This document shows, in pieces, positions 48,976 to 62,600 of a stretch of DNA of 64,000 nucleotides. The DNA is from Antedon bifida (lineage: Eukaryota > Echinodermata > Crinoidea > Comatulida > Antedonidae): NCBI GenBank assembly GCA_963402885.1, contig OY727102.1, forward strand, positions 4,774,001 to 4,838,000. Direction: 5' to 3'. The position numbers and the translations under genes are program-made. Under the pieces are notes generated by a model. It was not told where the DNA came from, made no database searches, and was given only the letters and a program-made list of their open reading frames with translations. Position 1 is the stretch's first letter, and every line of letters begins with the position of its first letter.

Positions 48976-51900
48976 GTAATTATTTTTCTCAATAATTTGC
49001 CTTTGGATTGATAGATATGAAGTAAGTTATAATATCATGAGCAGATATTACATTTGTCATTGATTGGAATATGTCCAAAATAAATCTCCAACTCCCAGAC
49101 TCTTGATGTTAGTTATACCGTACAACCTAACCTATACTATCTTCTAAATGTGCAATTAAAAATAGCTAACGTATTTTATAGATGTAACTTCACGTATTCC
49201 TGCCGTTAAAAACCAATATTAGCAATTAGTTATAATTAAATAAATAGAAAAACTGCGATATAAACTAAAGAACACAGTACTAAAGTATTGTATAAGAATG
49301 TAGTAAGTACGTATAAATCAATGCGGTAAGAGAATCAGCGCAGGCGATAAACGCGACTGTCTGCGATATAAGTCAGGTTCTATTGACACTATACAAGTTA
49401 AATCACATGGAATCTAAATTAGAGAGTTGTATGAATGGTCGACATGTACCATTTATTTTCATTTACTGGCAGAATGGTGGCGAGGGGAATGAAAAATATT
49501 AAATAGATTGTGCGCGAGTTTGTCAAAAGTGAAAAGCGTGCTTCTTCTAAAACTATTGTGCCAAACTTGGAGATGGTTTATTCCTAATATCAATTTTAGA
49601 TTGCGCGACATTTGGAAAATATCCTTTGTTGAATTTATTGTGGTAAACGGTAGTTATTATAACACCACTATTCAAGGTGGAGTTTTTACAAAAGCCTTTA
49701 TGAAGTTGGTATAATAATTGACTTACTTACTAACACAAACGACTTATTTAACCTATATTTTGACACACATTTATTTTTGTTATGTTTGGTATCTATCATT
49801 TATAACGAAATTTGCACGCGCGCGTCTGTGACATGAGTTATCGTTATCGCTGTTTTTTAAACATTTATTCTATAGTTCTGTTTCTCCGTAAGTTGTTACA
49901 GTGTGATGAACATGTTAAGCTAGTATACTCAGGATAGTATAAGTTAAAAAATGATAAGGCCAGTTGTAGTCTAATTATTTCAAAAGAATAGCATTTACAA
50001 TGTAGTAATAGTAGATGTAGTAATACAACATGATTTAGTATAATTATTTAAATGTATTCCGCGTAAAAAATAGAGAGAACTGTGTTGGCTCGACATTTAG
50101 GCTATTATTTTTAATAAAGAATATTTGTATGTAAGGAACTGGTTTTATTCATGTTCCTGTTTATTATATTTCTTTATACGTTTTATTAGTTTTAATTCCT
50201 AATCTAAACATAATTGTTAACAATTATTGGGACAATAATTGCATTGTCCTGGCAAAGGAGAGAGGGTAAGCGGTAACTCAGTTGTTATTGCGAGGACGTT
50301 TGCAGATTTCGGAGTGAATAAATCTATAGTATTTGTTATGAATTGCAATAGGCAGATGAACGAGTAGTTCAGATGTAACTGAGGTAGACATAGAATAAAG
50401 TATAAATTCAAGCTTGACGTATGCTGGCATTATTGTCCGGTCAAGTTCGGGGTTTTTCCAGATTGATTTCCAGTTTTATTAAAGTTTTGTCTTAGTATTT
50501 CTAGTTCCTATTCGAATAAATAATTTGTCATTGAAGTTTACAACATCTCTCTGACTGTTATTTCTCCTGTGTTCACATGTATACTTATGTGAAGACAAAA
50601 ATTAAACGTTATAGCCCTAAATACCGGCTATACGGTTTCGGTTGCAAAAGCATTCGATAAAGTAGTTAAATAAATAAATAACCCTTAAAATGTGAGATTG
50701 TAACTTGAGTCATTTTTTTTATTTATCTAATATCATGTATTATATTTTAAATCTATAACAATTTTTCTTTTATATTGTATTTCTTACTTCTTGATGAATT
50801 ATGTTATTTGTTTGTTATTGAACAGTTGTAAAATAAATATAATGTAGGCTAGTTATTGTTAACTATCAATTTATATTATCATTTTAGTATTATACATTTT
50901 ATTCACACATTTCCCTCGCTACCCAATTTCAGTGTAGTCCCATCGTTCAGAAAAATACATACATTTATTTAAAAAAACACAACCATTATGTAGGCCTATT
51001 CATGGATCTTAATTACAAATTCAAGAAAAAAATTGCAAGAAAACAAATTTAAACTATTTATTATCGTTATTGAATCAAAGATGTAGATATCACATTATAT
51101 GTAGGCCTGGGCCTGGATGGACTGGATTGGATTCGAATGCTTCCGCCGTGTTGAGTTAAGATATAAACTACTATAGGCCTAGTTTGATTAAATGGTCTTT
51201 TTATTAGGTTTTCCTCGTGCTTCTGTGAACCAAAAAAAACCAGAAAAATCGTATCTAAAATATTGAAAACAATTTACTTTCTAGATTGATAATTATTTTC
51301 AACGAATGAGTTAGTTGTTAGTTATATTAGCTCTGAACTAAATCACCCTAAGTTTAGTTTGCCTCTCTAAAAGCATAATGAATATAAATAAACCTCATTT
51401 ATTCATTTATTTAAACATTTTGTTTCGTGTTAGCTTTGTTAGGACTTGGTTAACAATGGTAATATTTTAAGCCTTAATAAACGTCTTTATCCGGCCAATA
51501 AAGTAATTTATTTCAATTCTTCATGCAAGAGTGATGCATTTTTGTTGTGATTCTGTATAACACAAAACGTATAAAACTATTTCTCAATGTTACATAACGC
51601 GTTACGGATCCAATTTAATATTGTTAAACGCGTCGCAAATTAATTAAGAGTTGTGTTGAATAAATAAACCTTAATACATCACATAAATAAAAACACTGTA
51701 GATTTTTTAACACACTTGTCTCGTATAGAATAAATATTTCTGTAAATATTTCATTTGACAAGTTGTGAAAGAAATTAAGGTGCGAAGTGTATTAATATAG
51801 ATGTTTGAAATTGTTTTTCATTTTCTCCTTATTAAAAGTCAAATGAAAGCGTTAGTGACAAATAGTGAGTTAAGGGGGCACGGTTAATTTATCATTCAGT

Positions 51901-52895
51901 ATTAAGGTATATTATAAAGGAATGTCAATTACTTTATAGGCCTATGCATTGTATATTGTTTGTTGTGAAGTCAGTACAATACATACATTATTTAAATGTA
52001 TCTACTCATAGAACATGATGCAATTGATCATGCACGGTACATAGATACAAATTAAACAATTAAAACATTCATTAATACAAATAAACAGATATTTTCAAAA
52101 TATTATTTTAATAGTCCAACTTTACACGCAAACAACACTTTTACAGTACAATCATGAGTAATAACGGCGCTACCATGTTAACGTTATTAACATAAAATAT
52201 GCTATGAATTTAATTATTTTGAAATAGAATAGGCCTAGTATATTATTATTATTATTGGTGTAGGCCTAGTAAAAAAAACAATAAGTATTAGGTTTGTCTT
52301 AATAGCTTTGTGTGGCACCTGGGATATCACCTGTGTTATGCTAATTACAAAGAACAGTTATGTCGGTAATGTTATTGAATTACTTTTCTTTCATTTTGTG
52401 TATTAAACATAGAAATATTGCCTTGTTTTACATTGTAGGCCCACTTGTTTAACAATTCACAATTATTTTATAGTGTAGTATAATAATAGGCCTACATAAA
52501 ATAACCGGAACTTTTTTTCTCTTGGAATATCTTAATAGGCCTACTATTTAAAAAATACCATTATATGTTTTGTTCAATTTCATTAGGTAGTCAATTCTGA
52601 TCTTGTATAACTTTAAATATGTTTACTTAATTGAAGAAACTATTACTACAGTATTACAAATTTACTACTAGATTTTTAAGTATTTCAATGAATAGGCTTA
52701 TAACAACGAAATAGTGTGATTCAACGTAATTATACAGAACCAGATGTTTATCCTTTAATTAAATATTTACTTGGACTACTTTTTAAATAAATGTACGTTC
52801 TGGGATCGCGTTCTTCAATTTATCTGTGTACTATTAATGAAAAGTGACATTTAGTTAGAAAACTTTTCTACATTTTTTTTATTCATCTCTCGTTA
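48976..52895. other. Gene-free AT-rich stretch
   Basis: No exon recognised. Short open frames at 49508-49714 and 50217-50411 have no protein-like conservation that I can detect. Several AGGCCTA motifs occur (50993, 51174, 52212, 52263, 52491). Confidence 0.4.
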
Positions 52896-53250
52896 AGGTA
52901 TCCAAGGGCAGGCAATGCGTGTTACCCTCTTACCTACATGCCGTAAAACTAACATTATTTACCAACTGCGGTACCCAAATGGAATAGCCGCTAAGAACGC
53001 CGCAAGAAATCGGCTAACCAAAGAAAACACGCAACGAAAACCAACTCACAGAATCTTTCTTTACCATGACGTGAAAACTAAGTAGTTTTGTCAAAAATCA
53101 TTTAAGAGAGAATGCTTCGAGAACCGCCTCCATTTTCAAAACTATTACGCTTAGAATCTTCATAGCATATATAGTGATAGCCCCGAGCGGAAAATAATTG
53201 GCGTAGTTGGTGCGTTTGTACCGGCCGGCATCATTGAAGTTATCACTATG
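52896..53250. promoter_or_regulatory. Higher-complexity island
   Basis: About 350 bp of lower AT content. It includes CCGCTAAGAACGCCGC near 52990 and GTACCGGCCGGCATC near 53220. It contains a TAGTGATA...TATCACTA inverted pair (53172-53179 and 53241-53248). There is no supported coding frame. It may be regulatory or an old repeat. Confidence 0.25.
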
Positions 53251-56200
53251 ATAGTTGTGTGACTTAATGAAATAAATATGAATTGCTTCACATTTCTATT
53301 ACTGTGGAAAAACATTATCGAACAATGACATCAAATCTGGCTTCTGATGCATTTCGTGTGTTTTAACAAGAAGCCGATGTAGGTCGCAAGGCGCCGATTC
53401 AGTTAGTTTAAATCGTTGTTTTTCTTAGGTTTATCTAACCAAAAGGGTTGATAAAAGGAGTTGTTGAGACGAAACAAAAATATTTTATCATGCTTTGAAG
53501 TTTACTCTAATAATTTGTTATTTCTTTATTATTGCGCCATGATTCTTTATTCACTGAATTTAATTGCTAGGCTTTCCGTTTGATCATAAAGAATGGTTTG
53601 ATGTATTGATATGAGATTGTGAATACATGTTATCTACAATGTATTATAGCATGACTCGGTTAGAACTATGAATTGCTAATTATGTCTGTTTTGTTAATTT
53701 GTTCATACTTATTAATTATTTTGATTTCATTAAGGATTGTTTTAGACTTATCTTCCATTTTAAGTTGATTGGAAAATGTTAAAGAAATGTCATACGCTTA
53801 AGAAAAGGGTAATTATCGATAAACTACTCGCTTTAATTTACCATAACACTGTATTTGATCAATCTATTATATTGTAATTGTGTTTAACGCGAGTTATTTA
53901 ATTGACAATAATATATAGGCCTAAGTTGTTTTAGAAGACTTATTAGTATTCTTTGTTTCCTCCTTATAGGCCACCATTTGATTTGTATCAGGAACTTCGT
54001 ATGTGTTATTGTTTTTACTCTAACCTTAACAAATGGAGTGATACAAGGTAAGTTTGTTTTGATAAGCTATGTTTCCAATTGCCCTACTTGTAATCGACAC
54101 GAATTGCTTTCTAAAGTTTATGAATTTTAAAGAATACTTTGATAACTTACATAATGAACATTGTCACAAATTGATGTCAGCGTTCATTAATGATAACAAC
54201 GATGCAAATGTTGTACGCGCGCGTTGTTTCTTCTTAATATTTGATTTCTTATGAAAACATACTTGCATCCTCCTATTAAAAGCGCGCTGCGGTGGCAAAT
54301 TGGCGCGAACATGATGATAAGAGTATTAGGCCTACATATCGTACACTTTATAATAAGCTTAGACGTAACACGGCAAACGCGTCCATTGGTACTATAGTTT
54401 TATTGCAATTGCTTTACTGCAGATGTGAACTACAATTTCAACAAAGCTAGTATTAATGAAATAAAATCTGCATAATTGGTTATTGGAATTTTATTAGATG
54501 TGCTTACCAAGAAAAACAAGTATTATCAGATTAAACGGACTGCTGTATATGTTTCTTTGCTTTCAGTACAATTTTTTTCTTTTCAATTTTTTTTTATTTG
54601 TTCCTCTCTATATAAACAATAACCATCCCAACCCCAAACATTTAAAATACAAAATTCTTCTATATAAGTTGTAGATGCCAACAAGAACTTATTGACTAAG
54701 GTTGAAAGGTTACAAAACAATCAACATACCGTTTACTTACAGCGTGTACTCCTTATACTTTCTAGCTGTTAAAAGAATCGTTTCGTCTTTTCAAATTTTA
54801 ACAGGGAACGTATAATTTTAAAAATACAATCGTACAATTGAGAAATATTCCTAAAAAAGATCTGAAATGGTCCAAAGAGTACGGGTCTCGGTTGAGGAAA
54901 AGCCTTATTTCACTTTTGCAAGTTTTCTCATTTTTTCAAGCAAAAATGTATAGTGGTGTTTGAGGAGCAGCAACGAATAATAGAAAAGGGAAAGGAAGTC
55001 AAAATTATAAAAAGTAAATGAAGGATGTAAACATAGAATATCATGAGAGTCACAACAATTCAGTTAACAAATTGAAGAAACATAGTAAAGATAACATCCT
55101 TCTAAAAATAATTTTACATGACATGAATATATAAACATTTTCCACTGTTCCTAAATTGTTAAATTTTATTTTTTAAAGAAAATATCATCCCTTTTTTCGG
55201 AAATGGCGACGCAGAACAAATGTTGTAATATATTAATAATATTATGAGTAATAAAAATTAAAAACAATGGAGATTTGAAAAATTGCGTATTGTCTATGAT
55301 TCGCATTACAAATACTGTATGCATCAAATTTCCATCAACAAAGTCCATTTTCGTACATTTTCTACCAATACAATGTGAAATTCTTGTACCGCCAGTGTTG
55401 GTATAGAATATTATTTCACACCGATCGTTATGCTTTACTGCTCTTCCAAAAATATGGTTATTAAAAGTGTAATATCGTGATAATTTTATAGCGGTATAAA
55501 ACAATATAAAAAATAAAACATTTGACTATTTTGTACATAAATTCAATGTCTCGTTTGTATTAGTAAAATTGTTTGAATACATTTTTGTATAGGTACAAGT
55601 GAGAACAAAATGGAGGTTATGGGTGACAACAAAAAGTAAAACGTTTTTGGTCTCGAGGGGATTATACTGTATATCTAAAAATGTCATACGGAAATTAAAC
55701 TGCAGAATTTAAGCATTTTTAAGATATATATACAGAAATAATTAGCTTGACAAAAGACATTGATCACATTCGGAATCGCCTAATTCAACTAAAAGCTCCG
55801 GGTGACTAAAGTATAATGCTTAATGAATATATGGTGTCACTACAATAATTTCGGTTTTAGTGGTAATTGGCTTTTGAAAACAATAATTGAAATGATAATA
55901 GTGGTCAGTACTGGCTTAATCACATAATTGACAAGCAACCTTCACTATGATGTCTCTTAAATTCAACACAGTTTGGCTTAAGTGAAAAAAATCTTAGTAT
56001 TATCTTATGAACTTGTAAATTTAAGTTAGGCCTGTTGTATCTCATCTTATACGTTGTGTACCAACGCCTTAAATCGCGATGAATGAGACTGAACATTTGT
56101 ATTCGTTCGTCAATGTAAATACAGTACATGTCCCTGTATGATCTCTATTAAGGTTCAACATTTGTTTTTTTGCAATATACTTATACGTCACTATTTCCTG

Positions 56201-59200
56201 CATTCACTCATCCATTTATGTGTTATATTTATCAGTGCTCATTTTGTAAATAATGTTTTCTTTGCACGCATAGGCCTATTGAAAAATAAAAAATGAATAT
56301 TTTTATTTGTCAAAACTCATACTAAATTCCCATTAACCAGGCTTACAATCAGGCCTATATTATGTAAGCCTAAAATATCTATAACATACAGTTGCCACAT
56401 GCAATTTATTGCAGGATCCGCCTATGATAGGCTAATGCTATAGGCCTATAAGGAGCAAGGGAGGCCTATAATTCATGTATACTTGGTACTCAAAGCATGG
56501 GGTGGTAATAATTAAATCTATAAATTTAACAAACCTAAAATAAAAATGCATAATACTATATAATATCTAACAAACGTATGCTGTATCACCGGTGGCTGTA
56601 TGGTGTCTTTATGTTGGTTGGTTATTTGCTCGATCTGTGCCTGGCATACACCACATGTCTATATCTGTAATTTAGTGGTCTAGTGGTATCGTTCATGGAA
56701 GCCACTGCAATAGGCCTTCTGCTAAGTACTGTCTGTCAGTTTTCATTTTCTTTCCTCTTTTTTGTCTCATTAGTTGAGCACAACTGCAAATGTGCCTCTA
56801 CTATCACGTGATCATAATCTTCGGGCGATTTTCAACTTGCTAAAAGCCTCATCAGTCATTCGATATCACGTGACTATCTTTCCAATCGAATGTCTTTGAT
56901 TCCTGTCCATCCCGCCCAACCGTTTTGTGTGAATCCGTGTTTTTTTCCATTTTTACATGGCACTCCTGAATAGTGGAATCGTGACTTTTACTTTTTCAGT
57001 GACCAAATCTAACAAACCGTTATTTACTTACAATAACACTGCTAATTATTATTCTGTGTTGCTTTGTTATGAAGTTTTAGGTATATTCATTAAAATTTTA
57101 AATAATTTAGATAAAATAGAAACAAGAACATAGTAAGATAAAAAAACAAATAATATTAGTAGCCATTGATAATTTGAGGACTATTTAATTAATAATTAAT
57201 TAGGTCAACGATTGAAATATGTTGTCAGTAACAAAGAGAAGACGAATGTGATATATTAAATAATTGGAATTTGACAAAATTTAAATAAAATATCTGGGAT
57301 ATAATTTAAAAAACAAGAATATCGCAAGATATCTGTACATTGATAATCAGACTAAATTATTATATTAAAACGATTGTACTAATAATTAGATCGACATTAA
57401 AATAATAACCAACACTAGTAACAAACAAGACAGTTATTGTGATGTACAACAACACCTAACAATGAATGAGAATAGAACCTTCTGCAAACTAAATCAGTTT
57501 TCACTAGTTGTGGAATATTGACAAATTTAAAATACCTCTTATTTTACCTACTGTGCCTACTTTCATTGGCCACATCACGATCACTGGTAATTAGGAGTAT
57601 GCTTGTTTTTGATCAAATTATAAAGAGGATGCATTGATGACTTTTGACATACCAGATAAGTGTAACATTTTGCATTATAAGTGTATTTTCAATTTTGTTC
57701 ATGCATTGTAGAATTTATAATATTATTATCCTTATAACAGTGACTGACCACTTAATAATAATTGCAATTGTACTTCTTTGCACTAATAAACATAGCCAAT
57801 CCGAGTGGTGGTACGTTCTATTGTTTCAATGTTAATGCCTTTGTTTTTAAATTAGCCAAGTGACGTTATTGTATATAACTTTAACTGCGTCAAAAGACCT
57901 CAAACAAACAACATTTAGTATCAACGTGCCTTCGTACACTCAATTTAGATTTAGAAATTAAAACCTATAATTACAAAATGTCTTAATTCGCGAGAATAAT
58001 TTAGTAGCTAGGCGTGCCTTTTTAGGCTGGTATGGCTCTTCTCGTGTAACTGTTAGTGATCAACCAAATTAGAGTGTGATGTTCTAACCAACTTTTTACG
58101 TGATAAAAACCTTACATACAATTAATTGTGTGTGTTGTTTCTTTGTTCTTACTTGAAATGCTAAATTGCCTCGTATATTTAGATGTAAGCAGATTTGGAC
58201 ATTTAGAGGCGTGGTCAGACAATGATGATTTTAAATTAAAAATTAAATTGTAGTTTAGTTATTAGGAGCTAGGAGCTGAAAAGCAACATTTTAGTATCGG
58301 TAAAGATGGGACTAAAGTGGTTAATAATTACTTCTACCACAATCATCATTGCTTATATTCTTGTTTACAACTTTTTTTTTATTCTTGTTCATTATTTTTC
58401 TGTACATCTGTACTCTAAAAGTCTACCTAAATGTCGGTATTTGAATTTGAGCTTATCTAGGCCAATGTATTGATTATAATTTATACATTTTAGGGTAAAA
58501 TGTAAACAAACCTAGTTATTATTGTGTATAATAATAAAATACTGAATACGACATAAGCCTATTAATCAAAATTCAAAATGTTATATTTTTGTATTAGTAT
58601 GGTATAATGCCCTATCAATTATGTGAATATGGTTTTAGCCTTCGGGCTACTTTACATTATATGATGAATATTGCAATAAAAACACCGAAAAAATGACAAT
58701 CTTTCCCACCACCATTGTGCAACGACCCGTCGCGATATCAAACTACAGTGTCTGTGGGTAAATGTCAGAGCCTGTCGTCGACATACCAAAATAGAAGGCG
58801 ATCCGGTAAAACCATAATACAAAATCATTAAATACTGTAGTACCAATTAAAATTGTCGTTAGGCCGTTTAAATAAATAGAAAATACAGAACACGAAACAT
58901 TAAAAGTTAATGCCCAACATTTCACATTTCATGCTTTAAAAATAAATTAACAATTTAAACACGTTTAAGAAATTGTTGTTTACTAACTGATGAAGAAAGT
59001 AGAAATGATATTCTTTTTAATATAGGCCTAGAGTAAAAATAATGTTGATTATAACCGGTGTTTATAATTACCATATCGTAGACCTGCTTATAGTAGCTTT
59101 GTATTGCACCACTTAAAAGACTAAGCTAAATACCACTCATTAAATTTCTCAAAGCATTTAGAATCTCATTTTCAGATTCAGTCGGGTTTGATATACAAGG
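53251..59200. other. Gene-free AT-rich stretch
   Basis: No gene recognised. Near 56,800-56,880 two ATCACGTGA-type sites lie about 70 bp apart. AGGCCTA motifs cluster around 56,270-56,470. The 112-codon open frame at 55166-55504 (minus) is low in complexity and matches nothing I recognise. Confidence 0.4.
56671..56715 (+). repeat. A-box-like tRNA remnant
   Basis: TGGTCTAGTGG (56676-56686) matches the A-box consensus exactly, but no B box follows at tRNA spacing. It is probably a fragment of a tRNA-derived repeat, or chance. Confidence 0.2.
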
Positions 59201-59640
59201 TTATGAAGACGATTCATCATTATGTTGAAATATCTATTTCAGCCAACCTTCATTGCATTCACTTTCATCGGTCGGCTTGTTAGAGCTTTTGAATTAGTAG
59301 AACACAACAAAAGAAAGATTGCTATTTGCGACGAGTTGCGTATAATAGAAACGGCATTTTTCGATTACTCTCTTTACATCGTCGACCAAAGACGGAAATG
59401 CCGTTAATTCGTTTTGGTCTTGCATGCTGAACTGTCAGTGCGAAGGGCTTCAGTATTACTAATGAAAACAACCTTTCGATGACCGTCTAGTTGATGTAAA
59501 TATGTTGAGAGACCGCAATTATTCGTTTCTAAAAGCTATAATCTATTTCTCCGACAACTGATTTAATGAACTGTTTAGGTTGAGTACTGATGCCGAATGG
59601 ACGCAAGCAAAGCACTTTTCTCATTAGTAAACGAAAGAAT
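59201..59640. promoter_or_regulatory. Candidate distal regulatory island
   Basis: About 440 bp of higher-complexity sequence. It contains an inverted repeat, AACGGCATTT (59350-59359) and AAATGCCGTT (59396-59405). A 61-codon open frame that crosses it ends inside this hairpin. There is no family resemblance. It is listed as a candidate conserved non-coding element on composition only. Confidence 0.25.
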
Positions 59641-62600
59641 TAAATAGGAATTACGTATTATTATGAATGTACAAGCCTGTTGATTCACACGTAAACAAAC
59701 GGAACAAGTGCACTCTCTAATTGCAGCGGTAATGGATCATTGCCGCCTGCCTTTATATCACTGATTTAATGATGATAACAGTAATGATGATACTAATAAT
59801 ATCTTGCTAATGATTATAATATTGATTGTATAATTGATTGATTATCATTATAACTTATAACTAAGTATTGGTTCCGTAGATAATTCGCCAATTATTAAAT
59901 ATTGATCTTTTTTGATATTTTAATTTTAATTAGCATTAACTTCTACAACACATTTCAAAGTAAATGAATATTAATTTTAATACAAATTAAATATGTGTGA
60001 ATATATAACATGCTCACCTGTTGAGAACACGAATAAAAAAGAATAACTGTATTTACCATTTTTCAACAAATCTATGTAAAAAATGCAGAATTGCAAAGTT
60101 AATGAATACGATACTAAAAACATGGAGTATTCGTAACAAAAATATATATTTAACCTAAACTTCGTTCTAAATAGAATATCATAATGTGTTATCATTTGTA
60201 AAATATCAGCGATATAATGTTTGGTTTATTACCAAAGAAAATCTTAAAATTACAAGAAATAATAAAACATGAACATGACCGTTTTATTTTAAAAGAAAAT
60301 TGTGAGATTTTTGAAGACGCTGCTGTATAAATGAGAATTAAGGGTTAAAAGTTTAATTTCGTATTATTTTTTACAGTTCCAAATGGTTTAAAATTATGTC
60401 AAACGTAATCACAACATACGTTAATAACATAATTTTATTCGCTTACGAAGATAGATTATAATAGAGGCAATAAACGAGATACCGGGTACATTTTTGATAT
60501 TTCTTGTATAACAGTTTGCATCTATTCGTTGTTATTTCAAAAGACAAAGAAACAATCCTATGCGATATACAGACGAACTGAAGTACGTCATGATGATAAC
60601 AAATATAAGATATTTTTAAAGACATTGCTATACATTTTATTTTAGCTGTAGGAACCTAATGGGGGAAAATGGGGAGACAATCCATGCTTTTTTTAAATAA
60701 TTTATTTCCTTTAAAATTAGTGGTTCTTTTTTTAAAACTTTATTGTTTCTTCCCATAAATTATTTAAATGAATATAATTTATAAATTACAAACATTTTGA
60801 TATCATAATGTTTTCTTATTATTACACTAATTGTTATCACATTAATACTCTACGAGATATACAAATAAAACACTTTTCCAGTAACGTAGGCCTATATCAT
60901 GCAATGCGGCGTATATTATTATAGGGTTCCGGTTGCTTGTTACCACAACACTTTTTCTCCAACCGACCGGTTGTGTCTGTACATAGTTAGGCCTACGATA
61001 CTCATCATCTATTCTCTTATTCATATTTTGCAGGATTTACAAACATTATATGATTATTGTAGACATTATATAATGCAGATATGATCACATATATCACCAA
61101 ACGCAACAATTTACAAAACAATACGCATTTTTAATAAGACATCTTTTAGTTGTAATACTGTAGCAAATAACACTATTATTAACTCATATTACAAAAAAAT
61201 AATACTATATAGTTTACAAAGAAAGTTACAAACAATATATAAGAACAAAACAGTATCTATCGTTGATAAAGTAAAAGCTTAGCATAAAATAAATATATTA
61301 TTCGGTACTTACATGTAATGTAAAGAACATGAAGGAAACCTGAAGGCAAATCGCAATGAAATGCCTACACAATCCATGTAGTATCGACGAAATTATTCTA
61401 CGGTTTATTGATGTAAAGTACAGTAGACGTAACTAATTGTATCCATGGGAAATTCTTTTATTCATCCCTGGGTGTTTTTCCTTAATTTGTTAGCTTTTAA
61501 ATAATATAAAATTAATTAATAAAATACTTTGAAGAACATGCCTTGAACCATTATGTTTTGATTTTGCAAATCAAACGAATTTTTAAGAGGGCAAAAAATG
61601 ATTAAATCGACGAACTGAAAAATATTCTAATAATTATCGATAATACATTTATAGTACTCATTTCTTATGTAGCAAGAGAGGTTGATTTTAAGGTCGAAAA
61701 TATACTTGATATAAAAAGCGGTTTGATGGTATGCTATTATTCGTTGATTAACGGAATAAATGTTATTTAGATAGGAAATGAGTCAAATTGAATAGGTCGG
61801 AACTTGGTTTGTAGGAATAATTCGTACAATTTGTACTTATTTTAGCCTAATGACAAACAATTGATTCGAAATTACAACTATATTATACACATTTTCAATT
61901 ACGTAATTATGCTAAATATCTTGAATTGTTATCCAGATCAAAAAGTGTTTATATTATTAGTTTAAAATGTAAATTAAAAGCTTAGAAATAGTATTTTGTT
62001 ATTTATAATTTAACGATAACTAAGCATTAACAATAATAAGTTTTAAAAACACAAATTGATAATCAAATGTTAATAAATAATATACAATTAGTTATTATTA
62101 AATAAATAAACTATTACTGATTACATAATGAGGCGATTTTGTGACGCCATGCCTCATATCGTTATTATTTATAATAATAATAATGATTATGCATAAAATT
62201 AAAAGTCTATTTATTTTTAAATATTTACAGTATCAACAGTATTATTTTTTACAAATTCATAACCAAACATCTTGTATAGGAACCACTGTTTTGAATTAAA
62301 AAAAAACAAACAGCGAACATCTTATTATAATCGCTTCCGCTTTAAAACTTGATAAAAAAAAGAAACTTTTAAACTTCAAAGACAAACGAAGACGAGACTT
62401 TCACATCTCCCCAGTTTCCAGATATAGGCCACGTGAGATGACCGCGCCTTCAGGTTAAAATTAGTGTAACGAGGCAATAGTGAAAAATGGCATTTTACAG
62501 ATTTCACTTACTGAAGACAAATCGAGGACAGATGCACATTAGCACAGTTGAAGACAATATTAATATACACCATGTTTGTAAACACAACATGTTAGCCTTC

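Noticed and set aside
55166-55504. 112-codon minus-strand open frame
   Set aside because: No family resemblance; AT-driven composition; no flanking exon signals.
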